A stretch of 56,180 nt of DNA from JAUWKC01 sp035529895 (GTDB taxonomy: Bacteria; Planctomycetota; Phycisphaerae; Sedimentisphaerales; Anaerobacaceae): assembly GCA_035529895.1 (NCBI GenBank), contig DATKVV010000091.1, positions 1-56,180 on the forward strand. Direction: 5' to 3'. Position 1 is the first letter of the stretch. Each line of letters begins with the position of its first letter. The notes under the pieces were generated by a model that worked only from the letters and a program-made list of their open reading frames with translations, made no database searches and was not told the origin of the DNA. Below, one piece after another: positions 1 through 9,259 of this stretch. Both the position numbers and the translations under genes were made by a program.

Positions 1-123
1 AAGATGATAGCTGAGGTGTCAACATGGCAGGCCGAACGTAACGACGCAGAGGTAAGCGTGGATTGGCAATTCACCACTGCGGATGCTCGAGCAAAACTCA
101 AAAAATTATACCCTGTAATTTAG
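1..123 (+). pseudogene. C-terminal end of an IS630-family transposase (cut by window edge)
   Basis: Reading frame 1 is open from the first base to the TAG at 121-123 and encodes 40 residues. The stretch WQAERN followed by VDWQFTTADAR and KLKKLYP is the usual C-terminus of IS630/Tc1-mariner-type DDE transposases, where a tryptophan and charged helix precede the FTTADAR motif. The catalytic DDE domain, if present, lies upstream of the window, so I cannot tell a full transposase from a fragment. No terminal inverted repeat could be recognised between its stop codon and the end of the next gene at 147, which runs on the opposite strand. The family call rests on recalled family features, not on a search. 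Confidence 0.75.
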
Positions 124-146
124 GCGTTACGGACTACTAGCCGGCT

Positions 147-2735
147 TTAGTCAGGGCTGATTACGACTACCGTGTGATTGACCTGGGGCGCGGCGGCGGG
201 CAAGTAAATATCCGAACCGGCAGACAGGCTTATCTTGACGTGGTACTCGAAGTCAGAATCCTTTATCTTTCCTGCCGGCAGGAGGGCCGAATACACGCTG
301 CGTGCAATATGCTTGAGAGAAATCTTTTCGTATTTTTCTTCGCCTATCGGTCGCCAGTACAAGACCGCCTCCTTCGGCTGGTTCGCAGCCAGCACGATTA
401 CTTTCAGCTTCAGGTCTTCACCGGCCATCAGGCTGGTGCGGGCGGTGGGAACAAACATCCGTGGCGACCCATCATAAGCGTGGGAAGGCATCGCATCGGC
501 CGGCAGGTCCTGGCCCAGGATTTCCGCCAGCTGTTTGCCGGGTTCGGTAATTAATGCGGGCAGATTGTGCTGCTGCCAGTTTGCGACGTTGCCCATGCCG
601 CCGGTGGTAGTTATCGCCCCCAGCAGATAGCGGTGAACCTCCTCAAGTTGAGACACCAGCTCTTTGCGGATTGGCAGCGCGATTTCACGCGCTAATTCTT
701 TGCGCTTCTGGGCGTCCGTTTCGGCCCGGACCTTTTCCATAGCGGCGTTGAACCGTGCCCAGGTGGAGTTGACCTTGCCGATTGCCTGCATATAGCGAAA
801 GTTGTTCAGCCAATAGTCGAACCGCTCCAGGTTACCGGCCCCTTTGATCTGTCCGCGCAGCAGTGCCATTTCAGACACAAAGGCATACTCTTTGCGTACC
901 GCTTCCCATGGTCTTTCGTCGGGCCTAATCCCGCCGGGGCCTCTGACCCACGTTGATGGCCGCGGCAGATTTGCCGGTTGCCGATTTTCGGTTACGGCCG
1001 GCGGCCCTCCGTCGAGACGCGCGAAGAGTCGGGCAATCGGGCCTGCGGCCTCCGGACCGAATTGAGTCAGCGCCCAGTCTTGGTAGAAATCTTCCACGGG
1101 CATATCGCGCTGAGTTCTATCGTCAGTTATCTGGGCCTTCCAGCCGGTCTGCTCCCAGGCGGCGTGAGCGAGCGCCGAGACGTTCGGTCCTAAAATCCGC
1201 GTCCGCCAGTGGATGCCCATCAGGCCGGTGCAGCCGTACTTGAGCGCTTCGACTGCGTCCTTTCTCATCCGGCCCGCCCAAAGCTGGGGTATAATCATCG
1301 CCGGGTCGTCCTCCAGCCAGGGTATGGCCCATTTGGGCCGACCCTGCAGGCGCGCGAAGTTGGGCTCCACCGGCTCAAAGCCGAGGTTGCGGTTGATGCA
1401 GCTAAACGGCATGTGTTTTGGCAGGACTCTGTCGAAGCGTGCGCGGTCCTGCGGCGGCCCCAGCACCCAGCCGCAGGTGGCCAATGTGAACGGCGCCCCG
1501 ACATCCTCGACCGCGCCCACGGCGGTGAGCAGGTCCCGCTGCGTGTCAAGCACCTGCTCTTCTTTGGCACCCGCCAAGGTCCATCCCTCCGGCGTCCATA
1601 ACCAGTAATAGTCCAGCGGATAGGCCTTGATTATTCGCTTGAACATACCCTTGTAGAGCTGTTCCACGACAAACGGGTCGGATGGGTCTTGGCCCAAAGC
1701 TTTGATGCGGTCTTTAACCGCGTTCGGAATGGTGAGAGGCGTCTCGGTGCCGACGCAGGTTTTTATGCCCAGCGCGTGTGCGTACTCGAAGGCTTCTTTG
1801 AGCATCCGGCCGGTGCGATTGAAAAGCTCGTTGCTTTGCTGCGGCGTTTCGGGAAAGGGGACCATCCCGGACATAACTTCCGGTCCGTAATCATCGCGTT
1901 CGAAAAGCTGGTCTGCGCCGAAGACATATTCGCCGGTCCTCTTGGGAGCATACCCCCATGTGCCCCGCAGCGAGTTTGCGTAACTGGAGACGTAGCTGAA
2001 CTTGACTTTGCCGTCGGGCTCGATGTCGTCGGCCAGGCCGATCCATACCGTCGGCTCGGGTCCGTGGCTTCCTTCGGGATATGTGTGCAGGCCGATGAAA
2101 TTCATGCGCAGCTTTGCAAGCTGTGCGATGACGGCCTTGTAATCGTCGGTGCTCCACCAGTCGGGGCCCTCCGGAAAATCATGGAATGGCTGAATGCCGC
2201 GCAGCTCAAACAACGGCCCACCCCGCTCATACAGCTCCGGCAGCTCCAATGGAATTTGTGCATCTGGAATAGTGTCACCGTGCAGATAATACCGCACACC
2301 GAAATGTTCGACAAACCGATACGTGCCGTAAAGTGTCCCGGCAGAATCGCCGCCGGCAATCAGGACCGCCCGCTGACCGTTGAAACGCAAGGTAGTAAGC
2401 TGATACTGCTGGGGACCCAGCGAAGCGAGAGATGACTTCAGCGCGGCGTTTTTGCCTGACAAATCTCTGACAATCCCGCGGTCTTTCCGTGCGATGACAA
2501 TCAGGTCGGCTTCGGAAGGCAGTTTTTTGCGGTTTTGGACGACAGGCAGCAGCCTGCCCGTTCGCAGGTACAGATACCGGCGAATCTCCCTGGCAGCCAG
2601 TCGCTCAGGAAGAGTTGCGTCCTTCGGACTGACAATAGTAACCGTGTCCCCTGCCAGCGCATCGGCTGATAAAACAGATATTAACGCAGACAAAACTAAA
2701 ACGGCAACTGCAAGACAGCTCTCTTTTCGCAACAT
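147..2735 (-). CDS. Secreted large glycosidase-like protein with alpha-glucuronidase-type N-domain
   Basis: The 862-residue product begins with a Sec signal peptide (basic start, hydrophobic stretch 8-24, ALA-G cleavage near 28). Residues about 30-165 resemble the non-catalytic N-domain found in alpha-glucuronidases and GH20-type enzymes: TIVSPKDATLPERLAAREI, then LYGTYRFVEHFGVRYY. The middle (about 170-570) looks like a TIM-barrel glycosidase and contains many Trp and Asp residues. Residues about 600-730 are alpha-helical, and the C-terminus (about 765-862) reads like an Fn3/Ig-like beta sandwich. It is the last gene of the co-directional sulfatase/arabinose cluster, so a role in trimming an extracellular or periplasmic sulfated polysaccharide is inferred. 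Catalytic residues could not be assigned and the substrate is unknown. DUF4838-type annotation is the main alternative. Confidence 0.7.
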   Translation of the reverse strand: MLRKESCLAVAVLVLSALISVLSADALAGDTVTIVSPKDATLPERLAAREIRRYLYLRTGRLLPVVQNRKKLPSEADLIVIARKDRGIVRDLSGKNAALKSSLASLGPQQYQLTTLRFNGQRAVLIAGGDSAGTLYGTYRFVEHFGVRYYLHGDTIPDAQIPLELPELYERGGPLFELRGIQPFHDFPEGPDWWSTDDYKAVIAQLAKLRMNFIGLHTYPEGSHGPEPTVWIGLADDIEPDGKVKFSYVSSYANSLRGTWGYAPKRTGEYVFGADQLFERDDYGPEVMSGMVPFPETPQQSNELFNRTGRMLKEAFEYAHALGIKTCVGTETPLTIPNAVKDRIKALGQDPSDPFVVEQLYKGMFKRIIKAYPLDYYWLWTPEGWTLAGAKEEQVLDTQRDLLTAVGAVEDVGAPFTLATCGWVLGPPQDRARFDRVLPKHMPFSCINRNLGFEPVEPNFARLQGRPKWAIPWLEDDPAMIIPQLWAGRMRKDAVEALKYGCTGLMGIHWRTRILGPNVSALAHAAWEQTGWKAQITDDRTQRDMPVEDFYQDWALTQFGPEAAGPIARLFARLDGGPPAVTENRQPANLPRPSTWVRGPGGIRPDERPWEAVRKEYAFVSEMALLRGQIKGAGNLERFDYWLNNFRYMQAIGKVNSTWARFNAAMEKVRAETDAQKRKELAREIALPIRKELVSQLEEVHRYLLGAITTTGGMGNVANWQQHNLPALITEPGKQLAEILGQDLPADAMPSHAYDGSPRMFVPTARTSLMAGEDLKLKVIVLAANQPKEAVLYWRPIGEEKYEKISLKHIARSVYSALLPAGKIKDSDFEYHVKISLSAGSDIYLPAAAPQVNHTVVVISPD

Positions 2736-2774
2736 TCAGCTTTCCCTTTGTGCACCGAACAAGGTTTTCACGCC

Positions 2775-4346
2775 TTACGTACCGTAACCTGTTCTGTCAC
2801 GGGGCGCCTTTTTTGTTTTTGCCTGGTCTCGCTGGTAACCCTTTGCGTAGTCGGCGCGGCAGCGCTGCTCGGTCTTGTCCGGGTCCTGCCCGATTTCTTT
2901 GACTAATGCTTTGTGCATTGCTGCGACCCTGTCGGCGTATTCCTTGCGACACGCCAGATTGTTGAATTCGCCCGGGTCGGCCTGCAAGTCATACAGCTCC
3001 CGCTCGGCCGGATGGCCGGTGTCGGCGGGCGTGTGATAAACGTATTTGTAATTGCCCATCCGAATCATCGCATAGCCTGAGGTGATGTTGTGTCCGTAAT
3101 ATTCACTAACCGCGACGTCTTTCCACCGGGTCTTTGCATCATTCATCCACGGAACCATCGAGTCGCCGTTCCAGTCGTCAGGGACTTTGGCACCGCCCAA
3201 CTCGGCAATGGTTTGCACCACGTCCACCAGTGAGCAATCGCCGGTCCGCCGCTGGCCGCCCTTCCATCGCTTCGGCCAACTGACGATTAGCGGAACATGG
3301 GCGGCGTGCTCGTACACGCAGTTCTTCCACCAAAGGCCGTGCTCGCCCATATTCTCACCATGGTCGGTGGTATATATCACAACTGTATTGTCCGCAACTT
3401 CGCTGTCGGTGAGCACCTTGAGCACTTTGCCGATTTCCTCGTCCAACCACTGAGTCAGGCCGTAGTAAAGCTCGCGTCCCTTGCGCACGATTTCGGGCGG
3501 TACATCCTCGACGTTGAATGCTATCCGCAGATGTTTGTAATTTCGCGGCTGCGCTTCGAGATGTCCTTTGGGAATTACCGGCATCGGCACTCTGCCCTTA
3601 TACGGCTGCCAGTATTCTTCGGGGACAATCAGCGGAAAGTGCGGAGCAACATATCCGGCAAACAGGAAAAACGGTTTATCTGTTGGCTTGCGATTCTTCA
3701 AAAACTCTGTCGTACCGGCCGTTACGGCTCTGTCGTGCCTTAGAATACCCGAATTATCGCCCGGATGAAATGCATTGAAACGGCTGGAAATGCCCGGCTT
3801 CGGCTCCAGGTCATCGGCGTCGCGGCGCTGTCCCGTTCCTGTCTTGGTGTTTTTGTTCGCATTGCCGCCGATTTCCGTAAAGCCATACCGTCGCGTGCTG
3901 TCATAGTGCATCTTACCGCAAAGATAGGATTCATACCCGGCAGCATTCATTATTCGGGGCAAAGAAGGATACTCAGCGCTGGGCAGCCAGCAGGTATTAC
4001 TCCAGGCCCCGACGCGGGAGGCGTACTTGCCCGAAGTGAAAGACAGACGCGACGGCACGCACAAAGGCGAATTGCAGTAGCAGTTCTCGAAGACTATTCC
4101 CCGCCGGGCCAGGCCGTCTAGGTTCGGGGTCCGGACTATCTTATTGCCGTAACAGCCTGTAACACCCACATTATGCTCGTCGGACATAATGACCAGGATA
4201 TTAGGCTGGCTTCTTGTCGCACGTTCTGTTGTTGTTATACCTGAGCAGGTTGCAAGCAACGGCAGTGTTCCGGCCGACGCCGCCGCCAGGCCCATCGCTT
4301 TAAGAAATTCTCTTCTTGTTTGCCTCTTCGCATTTTTTTCCGTCAT
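2775..4346 (-). CDS. Tat-exported sulfatase (CVPSR active site)
   Basis: Type I sulfatase of about 523 residues, predicted to hydrolyse sulfate esters on carbohydrates outside the cytoplasm. The ATG at 4346 is preferred over an upstream TTG at 4370 because AAAGGGG lies just before it. A twin-arginine leader (TRREFLKAMGLAAASAG) is followed by LATC, which could act as a lipobox. The formylglycine motif CVPSR begins at Cys96. The N-terminal metal-binding segment reads SDEH (near 55-58), and the second conserved block TTDHGENMGEHG is present. Cysteine at the modification site means maturation by FGE or anSME would be needed; neither is encoded in this window. The SDEH and DHGE pattern is typical of the choline-sulfatase/heparan-type branch rather than of classical arylsulfatase A. 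The substrate is not known. Confidence 0.93.
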   Translation of the reverse strand: MTEKNAKRQTRREFLKAMGLAAASAGTLPLLATCSGITTTERATRSQPNILVIMSDEHNVGVTGCYGNKIVRTPNLDGLARRGIVFENCYCNSPLCVPSRLSFTSGKYASRVGAWSNTCWLPSAEYPSLPRIMNAAGYESYLCGKMHYDSTRRYGFTEIGGNANKNTKTGTGQRRDADDLEPKPGISSRFNAFHPGDNSGILRHDRAVTAGTTEFLKNRKPTDKPFFLFAGYVAPHFPLIVPEEYWQPYKGRVPMPVIPKGHLEAQPRNYKHLRIAFNVEDVPPEIVRKGRELYYGLTQWLDEEIGKVLKVLTDSEVADNTVVIYTTDHGENMGEHGLWWKNCVYEHAAHVPLIVSWPKRWKGGQRRTGDCSLVDVVQTIAELGGAKVPDDWNGDSMVPWMNDAKTRWKDVAVSEYYGHNITSGYAMIRMGNYKYVYHTPADTGHPAERELYDLQADPGEFNNLACRKEYADRVAAMHKALVKEIGQDPDKTEQRCRADYAKGYQRDQAKTKKAPRDRTGYGT

Positions 4347-4424
4347 GCTAATCCCCTTTCTCTTCGTCAAACGTTACTGCTGTTTCCCAAGGCGTTTGTC
4401 AGCCCCGACGGCTGGGCGCCGGGA

Positions 4425-5807
4425 CTATTTGCGGACCCACGTCACACCGGCGGTGACATCGGCCTCCCACGCGAGAAATTCGGCCTCCATTGCCTTGACC
4501 ATCTCGGGCCTTGCCTGAGCAAGGTCGTTCTTTTCCCCGATATCATCGGCAAGGTTGTATAGGTACCGGTCCTCACCTTTTATCAGCAGCTTCCAGGGTC
4601 CTTTGCGGATAACCTTTTCCTGCCGATGCCGCCAGAACAACGGTCGCTGGGGCAAGCTGCCTGTCTGGGTCAAGGTCGGCAGAAGGTCGACACCGTCGAG
4701 TTTCAGGCCCGCCGGCAGTTTTGCTGCCGCCATAGTGACCATTGTAGGAAATATGTCCATCGTCATGACGGTCTGGTTATTGACAGTGCCGGGCCTGATT
4801 TTGCCGGGCCAGTAAGCAATGCACGGAACACGGTGTCCGCCTTCCCACAACGAGCCTTTCTGGCGGGCCAGAGGTGCATTGGATCCCACATCCGAATACG
4901 CCCCATTGTCTGAGATAAAGAGGATGAGAGTTTTGTTCTCGATGCCAAGTTGTTTGACTGTCCTGACAATTCGTCCGACCCCGTCGTCGAGCGACTCGAC
5001 CATCTCCTTATAGGCGGCCCGCCGGTCCTGGCGGCTGCCCCTTTTCAGATGATGCCAGCTTGTTCCCACATAGCGGTCGGCTTTGTCGTTCGGACCCTGA
5101 TAAGGGAAATGAACCGCCAGGTGGGGCATATACAGACAAAAAGGCCTGTCCTTGTTCTGCTCGATGAATCGCACGCCGTGATTGGCGATAAGGTCGGTGG
5201 CGTACCCCTCTTCCTGCTCAAGTCGGCCGTTGTGCCACCAATCCAGATTGCCCTGTCGGTCAACATGCGATTGGTAGTCCAGGCAGCCGCTGAAGTAGCC
5301 TCGGAACGTGTCAAAGCCCTGCAGAACCGGCCCGAACCGGATGATGTGCCCGACATGCCATTTGCCGAAGGCCGCCGTGGTGTAACCGGCGCTTTTGAGA
5401 ACTTCGGCAAAAGTGACTTCTTTCAACGCCAAACCCTTATCGCGCTCCCACCCGAGCACGCCCTCGATGCCGCAGCGCTGCTGGTACCGCCCGGTTAAAA
5501 GCGCCGCACGTGTGGGGCTGCACATCGGCCCGTTGGAGTGAAAATCCGTGAAGCGCATCCCGTCCTGTGCCAGGGCATTGATGTTCGGCGTTTTGATTAT
5601 CGTGTTGCCATAACAACCGAGGTCGCCATAGCCTAAGTCATCGGCCATTATTAAGATGATGTTGGGCTTGTTGCCCGAATGCCCCTGCCCGGACAGATTC
5701 GAACGGCTCATGCACCCCGGCAGGGCCAGCGCGGCGGCTCCCGCACCGAGTATCCGTAAGAAATCGCGTCGCGTGGTGTTCTTGCTGCTCACAGTTTTTC
5801 CCTTCAT
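4425..5807 (-). CDS. Tat-exported sulfatase (CSPTR active site)
   Basis: Type I sulfatase of about 460 residues. I chose the internal ATG at 5807, because the Tat leader KNTTRRDFLRILGAG then starts within ten residues, as in the sister genes, and a GGGG tract precedes it. The leader ends in LALPGC, a possible Tat lipoprotein box. Metal ligands MADDLGYGD (DD56-57) and the formylglycine motif CSPTR (Cys96) are intact, and the second-site motif ISDNGAYSD is present. Length and motifs fit the arylsulfatase A-like branch. The leader is nearly identical in DNA to that of the sulfatase ending at 7798, although the mature parts differ. It is co-directional with its neighbours and probably co-transcribed; the substrate is inferred only from context. 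Confidence 0.93.
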   Translation of the reverse strand: MKGKTVSSKNTTRRDFLRILGAGAAALALPGCMSRSNLSGQGHSGNKPNIILIMADDLGYGDLGCYGNTIIKTPNINALAQDGMRFTDFHSNGPMCSPTRAALLTGRYQQRCGIEGVLGWERDKGLALKEVTFAEVLKSAGYTTAAFGKWHVGHIIRFGPVLQGFDTFRGYFSGCLDYQSHVDRQGNLDWWHNGRLEQEEGYATDLIANHGVRFIEQNKDRPFCLYMPHLAVHFPYQGPNDKADRYVGTSWHHLKRGSRQDRRAAYKEMVESLDDGVGRIVRTVKQLGIENKTLILFISDNGAYSDVGSNAPLARQKGSLWEGGHRVPCIAYWPGKIRPGTVNNQTVMTMDIFPTMVTMAAAKLPAGLKLDGVDLLPTLTQTGSLPQRPLFWRHRQEKVIRKGPWKLLIKGEDRYLYNLADDIGEKNDLAQARPEMVKAMEAEFLAWEADVTAGVTWVRK

Positions 5808-5894
5808 TTCAATAACCCCATATATTTCTTTTAACCCGGATTTCCCATTTACACTTCTGAGCAAGACTACTACGCTCTCAGATTGCATTAAGCT

Positions 5895-7610
5895 CTATTT
5901 CTTATGTGAGATTTCACTGTGCTGGAGCGTCAGACTATGGACCGGTTCATTGTCGATGCTGATGATCTGAAAGGTTACTGTCGGATCGGCCCTGGCGGTA
6001 TCGAAGCTCAGGAGCCCGAAAGACGGTTTCTTGTTGTAGCCGAAAATAGCTCCCGGCACCAGGCGGTGGACGCTATCGTTTGTCAGTCTGGAACTTTCGA
6101 ACTCGTAAAATGAATATCCGTTCGGCCGCTCAATCTTGCGGGCGTCACTGCGATGGCGGTCGGCGGAGATAAGAACAACGCCGTCAATTTTGTTTTCTTC
6201 GAGGAAACCAAAAATTTCTTCTCGCTCGTCCTTGAATCCATTCCACGTATCAAGTGAAGCGCCTTTAGTGTTGAAAGACCACGGCACCGGTGAGGCAAGA
6301 ACCTTGAACGTCGCCTTTGATTGTTTGAGTTCGCTTAATAACCACGCTTTTTGCACAGGGCCCAGCATGGAGGGGTTGTCGCCGTATGGATTAGTGCGGT
6401 AGAATCGTCCATCCAGCATAAAGAAATCAACATCGGCGATCGAGAATTTGAACCAGCAGGCCGGCCATTGCTCAGTTCCGTAGCCGGGATTGTTCCAGTT
6501 CATACGAAAGCCCTCGAGCATGGACATCTTCCAGCTCGGCTTGTCCCGATACGGTCCCATCCAGCAATCACCTATAGCGCAGTCGTGGTCGTCCCAGATT
6601 GAATAGACCGGTATGGAACGGGTCAGCCTGCGAAATTCCGGCCTCGACTGTCGGCGATAGTATGTATATTTGTGAAAATCACCGAGTTGCTGCGGAAGGT
6701 CAATGTAGACGTTGTCGCCCAAAAGCAGCAGAGCCTGCGGGCTGTGCGAGCCGATCGTGTCCCACATCCGCTCATTTACCGGAGTATATTTTGCGCCTCC
6801 ACCAAACGCCACACTTAGACGCGTCTTACTCGGGCTGGGAGGATACGTTCGAAAAGAAGGCCGCTCTGACGCTAAAGCCGAGTTGCCGTTCAGCATCACA
6901 TCGTAATAATAAACGGTTCCTGGTTTCAGGCCGCCAACCTCAACCGTCGCCGTGTAGTCGACTTTGGAGGTAGTTGATGCTCTTGTTGACTTGATTGGCG
7001 AGGAAAGGTCTTTCGATGTACTCAGCACTACCTGCACCGGCACTTCGTCAACCGTCCGGACCCAGAACTTCGCAGTTGTATCTGTCAGACAACCGAGCAT
7101 GGGACCGTGGATAAGCTGGATCTTGTACCGGGCTGCATACCGGCGAAATTCGTCCGTATCTCGCAGGGGTTTGAGCATTTCTCTCGGACCGGCCAGAAAC
7201 CGCGCGAAAGGCATGCCCCCTTCCACCGCCTTGGTCATCGATTCGGCCGCACCCTTATAATCCTTCAGTGCGCATCGGGCGACAGTCAGATTGAACAGAG
7301 ACTCAAGGTCGTTTGGTTCAGATGCCAACCATTGTTCGCAATCTTTTACGGCCTCTTCGGGGTGTCCATCAAGAACATGAAGAATCTGACGCTGTCCTTG
7401 TCGGCCGTAAAGCTTACGCGTCGTAAATTGGTTGCGGAGATTCCTCCACCCGCCCTGGTCCTTGCCGTAATAAGCATGACTGGAACCGTCAATGTAGGCA
7501 TCTTGTGGGCCGGGAGGCTCCTTTCCAGCAGCAGAACGCACTGCAAGGACACACGCAAGAACCACCAACACAAGCATCAGCCATGATTTAAGATTTGCCC
7601 TTGATTTCAT
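5895..7610 (-). CDS. Secreted PhoD-type metallophosphoesterase with N-terminal TPR-like segment
   Basis: The 571-residue protein has a signal peptide (hydrophobic 9-24, AAG near 28). Residues about 75-150 form a TPR-like helical hairpin region (HPEEAVKDCEQWLASEPND, then LFNLTVARCALKDYKGAAE). Residues about 165-258 form a beta-sandwich like the PhoD N-domain, and about 262-560 the metallophosphatase domain. Visible metal-site motifs are LLLGDNVY (near 298-302), WDDHD (near 339-343) and SADRHRSD further on. The PhoD family are calcium/iron-dependent phosphodi- or monoesterases, but many planctomycete members in glycan loci have unknown substrates. It sits between two sulfatases on the same strand, so it may act on a substituted polysaccharide rather than in phosphate scavenging. 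No Pho box was recognised. Confidence 0.85.
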   Translation of the reverse strand: MKSRANLKSWLMLVLVVLACVLAVRSAAGKEPPGPQDAYIDGSSHAYYGKDQGGWRNLRNQFTTRKLYGRQGQRQILHVLDGHPEEAVKDCEQWLASEPNDLESLFNLTVARCALKDYKGAAESMTKAVEGGMPFARFLAGPREMLKPLRDTDEFRRYAARYKIQLIHGPMLGCLTDTTAKFWVRTVDEVPVQVVLSTSKDLSSPIKSTRASTTSKVDYTATVEVGGLKPGTVYYYDVMLNGNSALASERPSFRTYPPSPSKTRLSVAFGGGAKYTPVNERMWDTIGSHSPQALLLLGDNVYIDLPQQLGDFHKYTYYRRQSRPEFRRLTRSIPVYSIWDDHDCAIGDCWMGPYRDKPSWKMSMLEGFRMNWNNPGYGTEQWPACWFKFSIADVDFFMLDGRFYRTNPYGDNPSMLGPVQKAWLLSELKQSKATFKVLASPVPWSFNTKGASLDTWNGFKDEREEIFGFLEENKIDGVVLISADRHRSDARKIERPNGYSFYEFESSRLTNDSVHRLVPGAIFGYNKKPSFGLLSFDTARADPTVTFQIISIDNEPVHSLTLQHSEISHKK

Positions 7611-7797
7611 TGTGTTCGTCCAAATTCATTGCATCAACTTGGATTTGCCATATACGCGTCTTAATAACATCATTTCGCCTTCGGGTTGTCGCAAAGTTCC
7701 AGATCTATTTTGCAATTTCGATACTGAAGAACCATTTATCTATTCTGATAGTGGTGGTTCTTATCAGTGGAACCGACAAGGAGACGGCTGTCTTTTG

Positions 7798-9234
7798 TCA
7801 CAAAGACTGCCTCCGGTTCGATTTCACGTCGCCGATTGGATAATCCTCACTATCGATTCGGGCGGATTTCATTAGCTCTTCGATTCGGGCCACGACCTGT
7901 GGATTTTCCACAGCCAGGTTTTTGGTCTCACCCGGGTCTTGTTTCAGATGGTACAATTCGAGCGGCGCGTTTTTTCCGACGCGGACGCCCTTCCAGTCGC
8001 CCATCCGCACCGCCTGCATATACTTACTGCGGACGTGTCCGTAATCCCAATATAAATATTCGTGCTCGGTTTGAGGTCGGCCCAGCAAGGTAGGCAAGAA
8101 TGATATTCCGTCTATCCGTTTGGGTGCGGGCAGGCCGGCCAACTCCGCCGCGGTGGGCATAAAATCCCAGAATGCCAGGACGTGATCGTTAGTCTTACCG
8201 GCAGCAACTTTACCCGGCCACCGCGCAATAAAAGGAACCCTGATACCACCCTCATACACATCACGCTTGCCGCCTCTAAGCTGGCCGTTACTATCGAAAA
8301 ACTCGATGGGAATCGAACCGCGAGCAAGCGGCCCGTTGTCACTGGTAAAAATAACCAGCGTATTTTCGTCGATACCTTTTTGCTTCAGCAACTCCATTAT
8401 CCGCCCAACGTCCTTGTCCATCCGTGTGATCATGGCAGCGTAATTCTTGGCCATCTGAGGCCAGTCCTTCTTCGAATAAGGCTCGTCACTGGGCACGATG
8501 TAGCGCTCGGGGGAACTGCCCGGATGATCCGAAAAATGCGGAATTGTGTAAGCAAGATAAAGAAAGAACGGATCTTCGCTATGCTGTTTAATAAAGGAAA
8601 GGGCTTTTTCAGTAAACAGGTCGTGTGTGTAATTCTGGTTCTTGTTTGCTCGGTTGCCGACCAGAACAACCTTATCGTTTTCCCAAAGATAATGCGGATA
8701 ATAGAAGTGTGCCTGGTCCTGATTGAGATGTCCGTACCAGTAGTCGAAACCCTGGTAATTGGGAATTCCCCAGGAGCCGGGATTGCCGAGCGACCACTTC
8801 CCGATGCCGCCGGTCTTGTAACCGGCCTGTTTCAGTACTTCGGCGACGGTCAGGTCGTCAGGACGCAGCCAGATTTCGTGCGGTATGTTGTCCCGAATCC
8901 GGTTGTGGCCGTTATGCATCCCCGTCATCAAACTGCAGCGGGATGGGGCACAGACCGTCGAGCCGGCGTACGCCTGGGTAAAACGCATCCCTTCGGCGGC
9001 CAGCCGGTCGATATTGGGAGTCTGGATTTTCTGCTGTCCATAGCACCCGAGGTCGCCGTAGCCCAAATCATCCGCTATGATAAACAGGATATTCGGCCTT
9101 TGTTTGCTCTCGCTGCTTGCCTTGAGCCATTGCGGCAGGGCCAGTGCGGCGGCTCCGGCGCCGAGTATCCGCAAGAAATCGCGTCGCGTGGTGCTATGCT
9201 TGCTCACTATCTTCTCCATATCCTCTACTTTCAT
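7798..9234 (-). CDS. Tat-exported sulfatase (CAPSR active site)
   Basis: Type I sulfatase of 478 residues. The ATG at 9234 is preceded by AGAGGA; a second ATG at 9219 would also leave the Tat leader (STTRRDFLRILGAG) intact. Metal ligands IADDLGYGD, the formylglycine motif CAPSR (Cys95) and the block FTSDNGP are all present. CAPSR with the following CSLMTG is common in the arylsulfatase/N-acetylgalactosamine-6-sulfatase branch. Unlike its near-identical-leader partner it lacks a lipobox cysteine after the leader, so it is probably released rather than lipid-anchored. It is convergent with no gene and lies in the same minus-strand run as the other five sulfatases. Confidence 0.93.
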   Translation of the reverse strand: MKVEDMEKIVSKHSTTRRDFLRILGAGAAALALPQWLKASSESKQRPNILFIIADDLGYGDLGCYGQQKIQTPNIDRLAAEGMRFTQAYAGSTVCAPSRCSLMTGMHNGHNRIRDNIPHEIWLRPDDLTVAEVLKQAGYKTGGIGKWSLGNPGSWGIPNYQGFDYWYGHLNQDQAHFYYPHYLWENDKVVLVGNRANKNQNYTHDLFTEKALSFIKQHSEDPFFLYLAYTIPHFSDHPGSSPERYIVPSDEPYSKKDWPQMAKNYAAMITRMDKDVGRIMELLKQKGIDENTLVIFTSDNGPLARGSIPIEFFDSNGQLRGGKRDVYEGGIRVPFIARWPGKVAAGKTNDHVLAFWDFMPTAAELAGLPAPKRIDGISFLPTLLGRPQTEHEYLYWDYGHVRSKYMQAVRMGDWKGVRVGKNAPLELYHLKQDPGETKNLAVENPQVVARIEELMKSARIDSEDYPIGDVKSNRRQSL

Positions 9235-9259
9235 CTGATTCCTCTACTACTTGTCTGAT

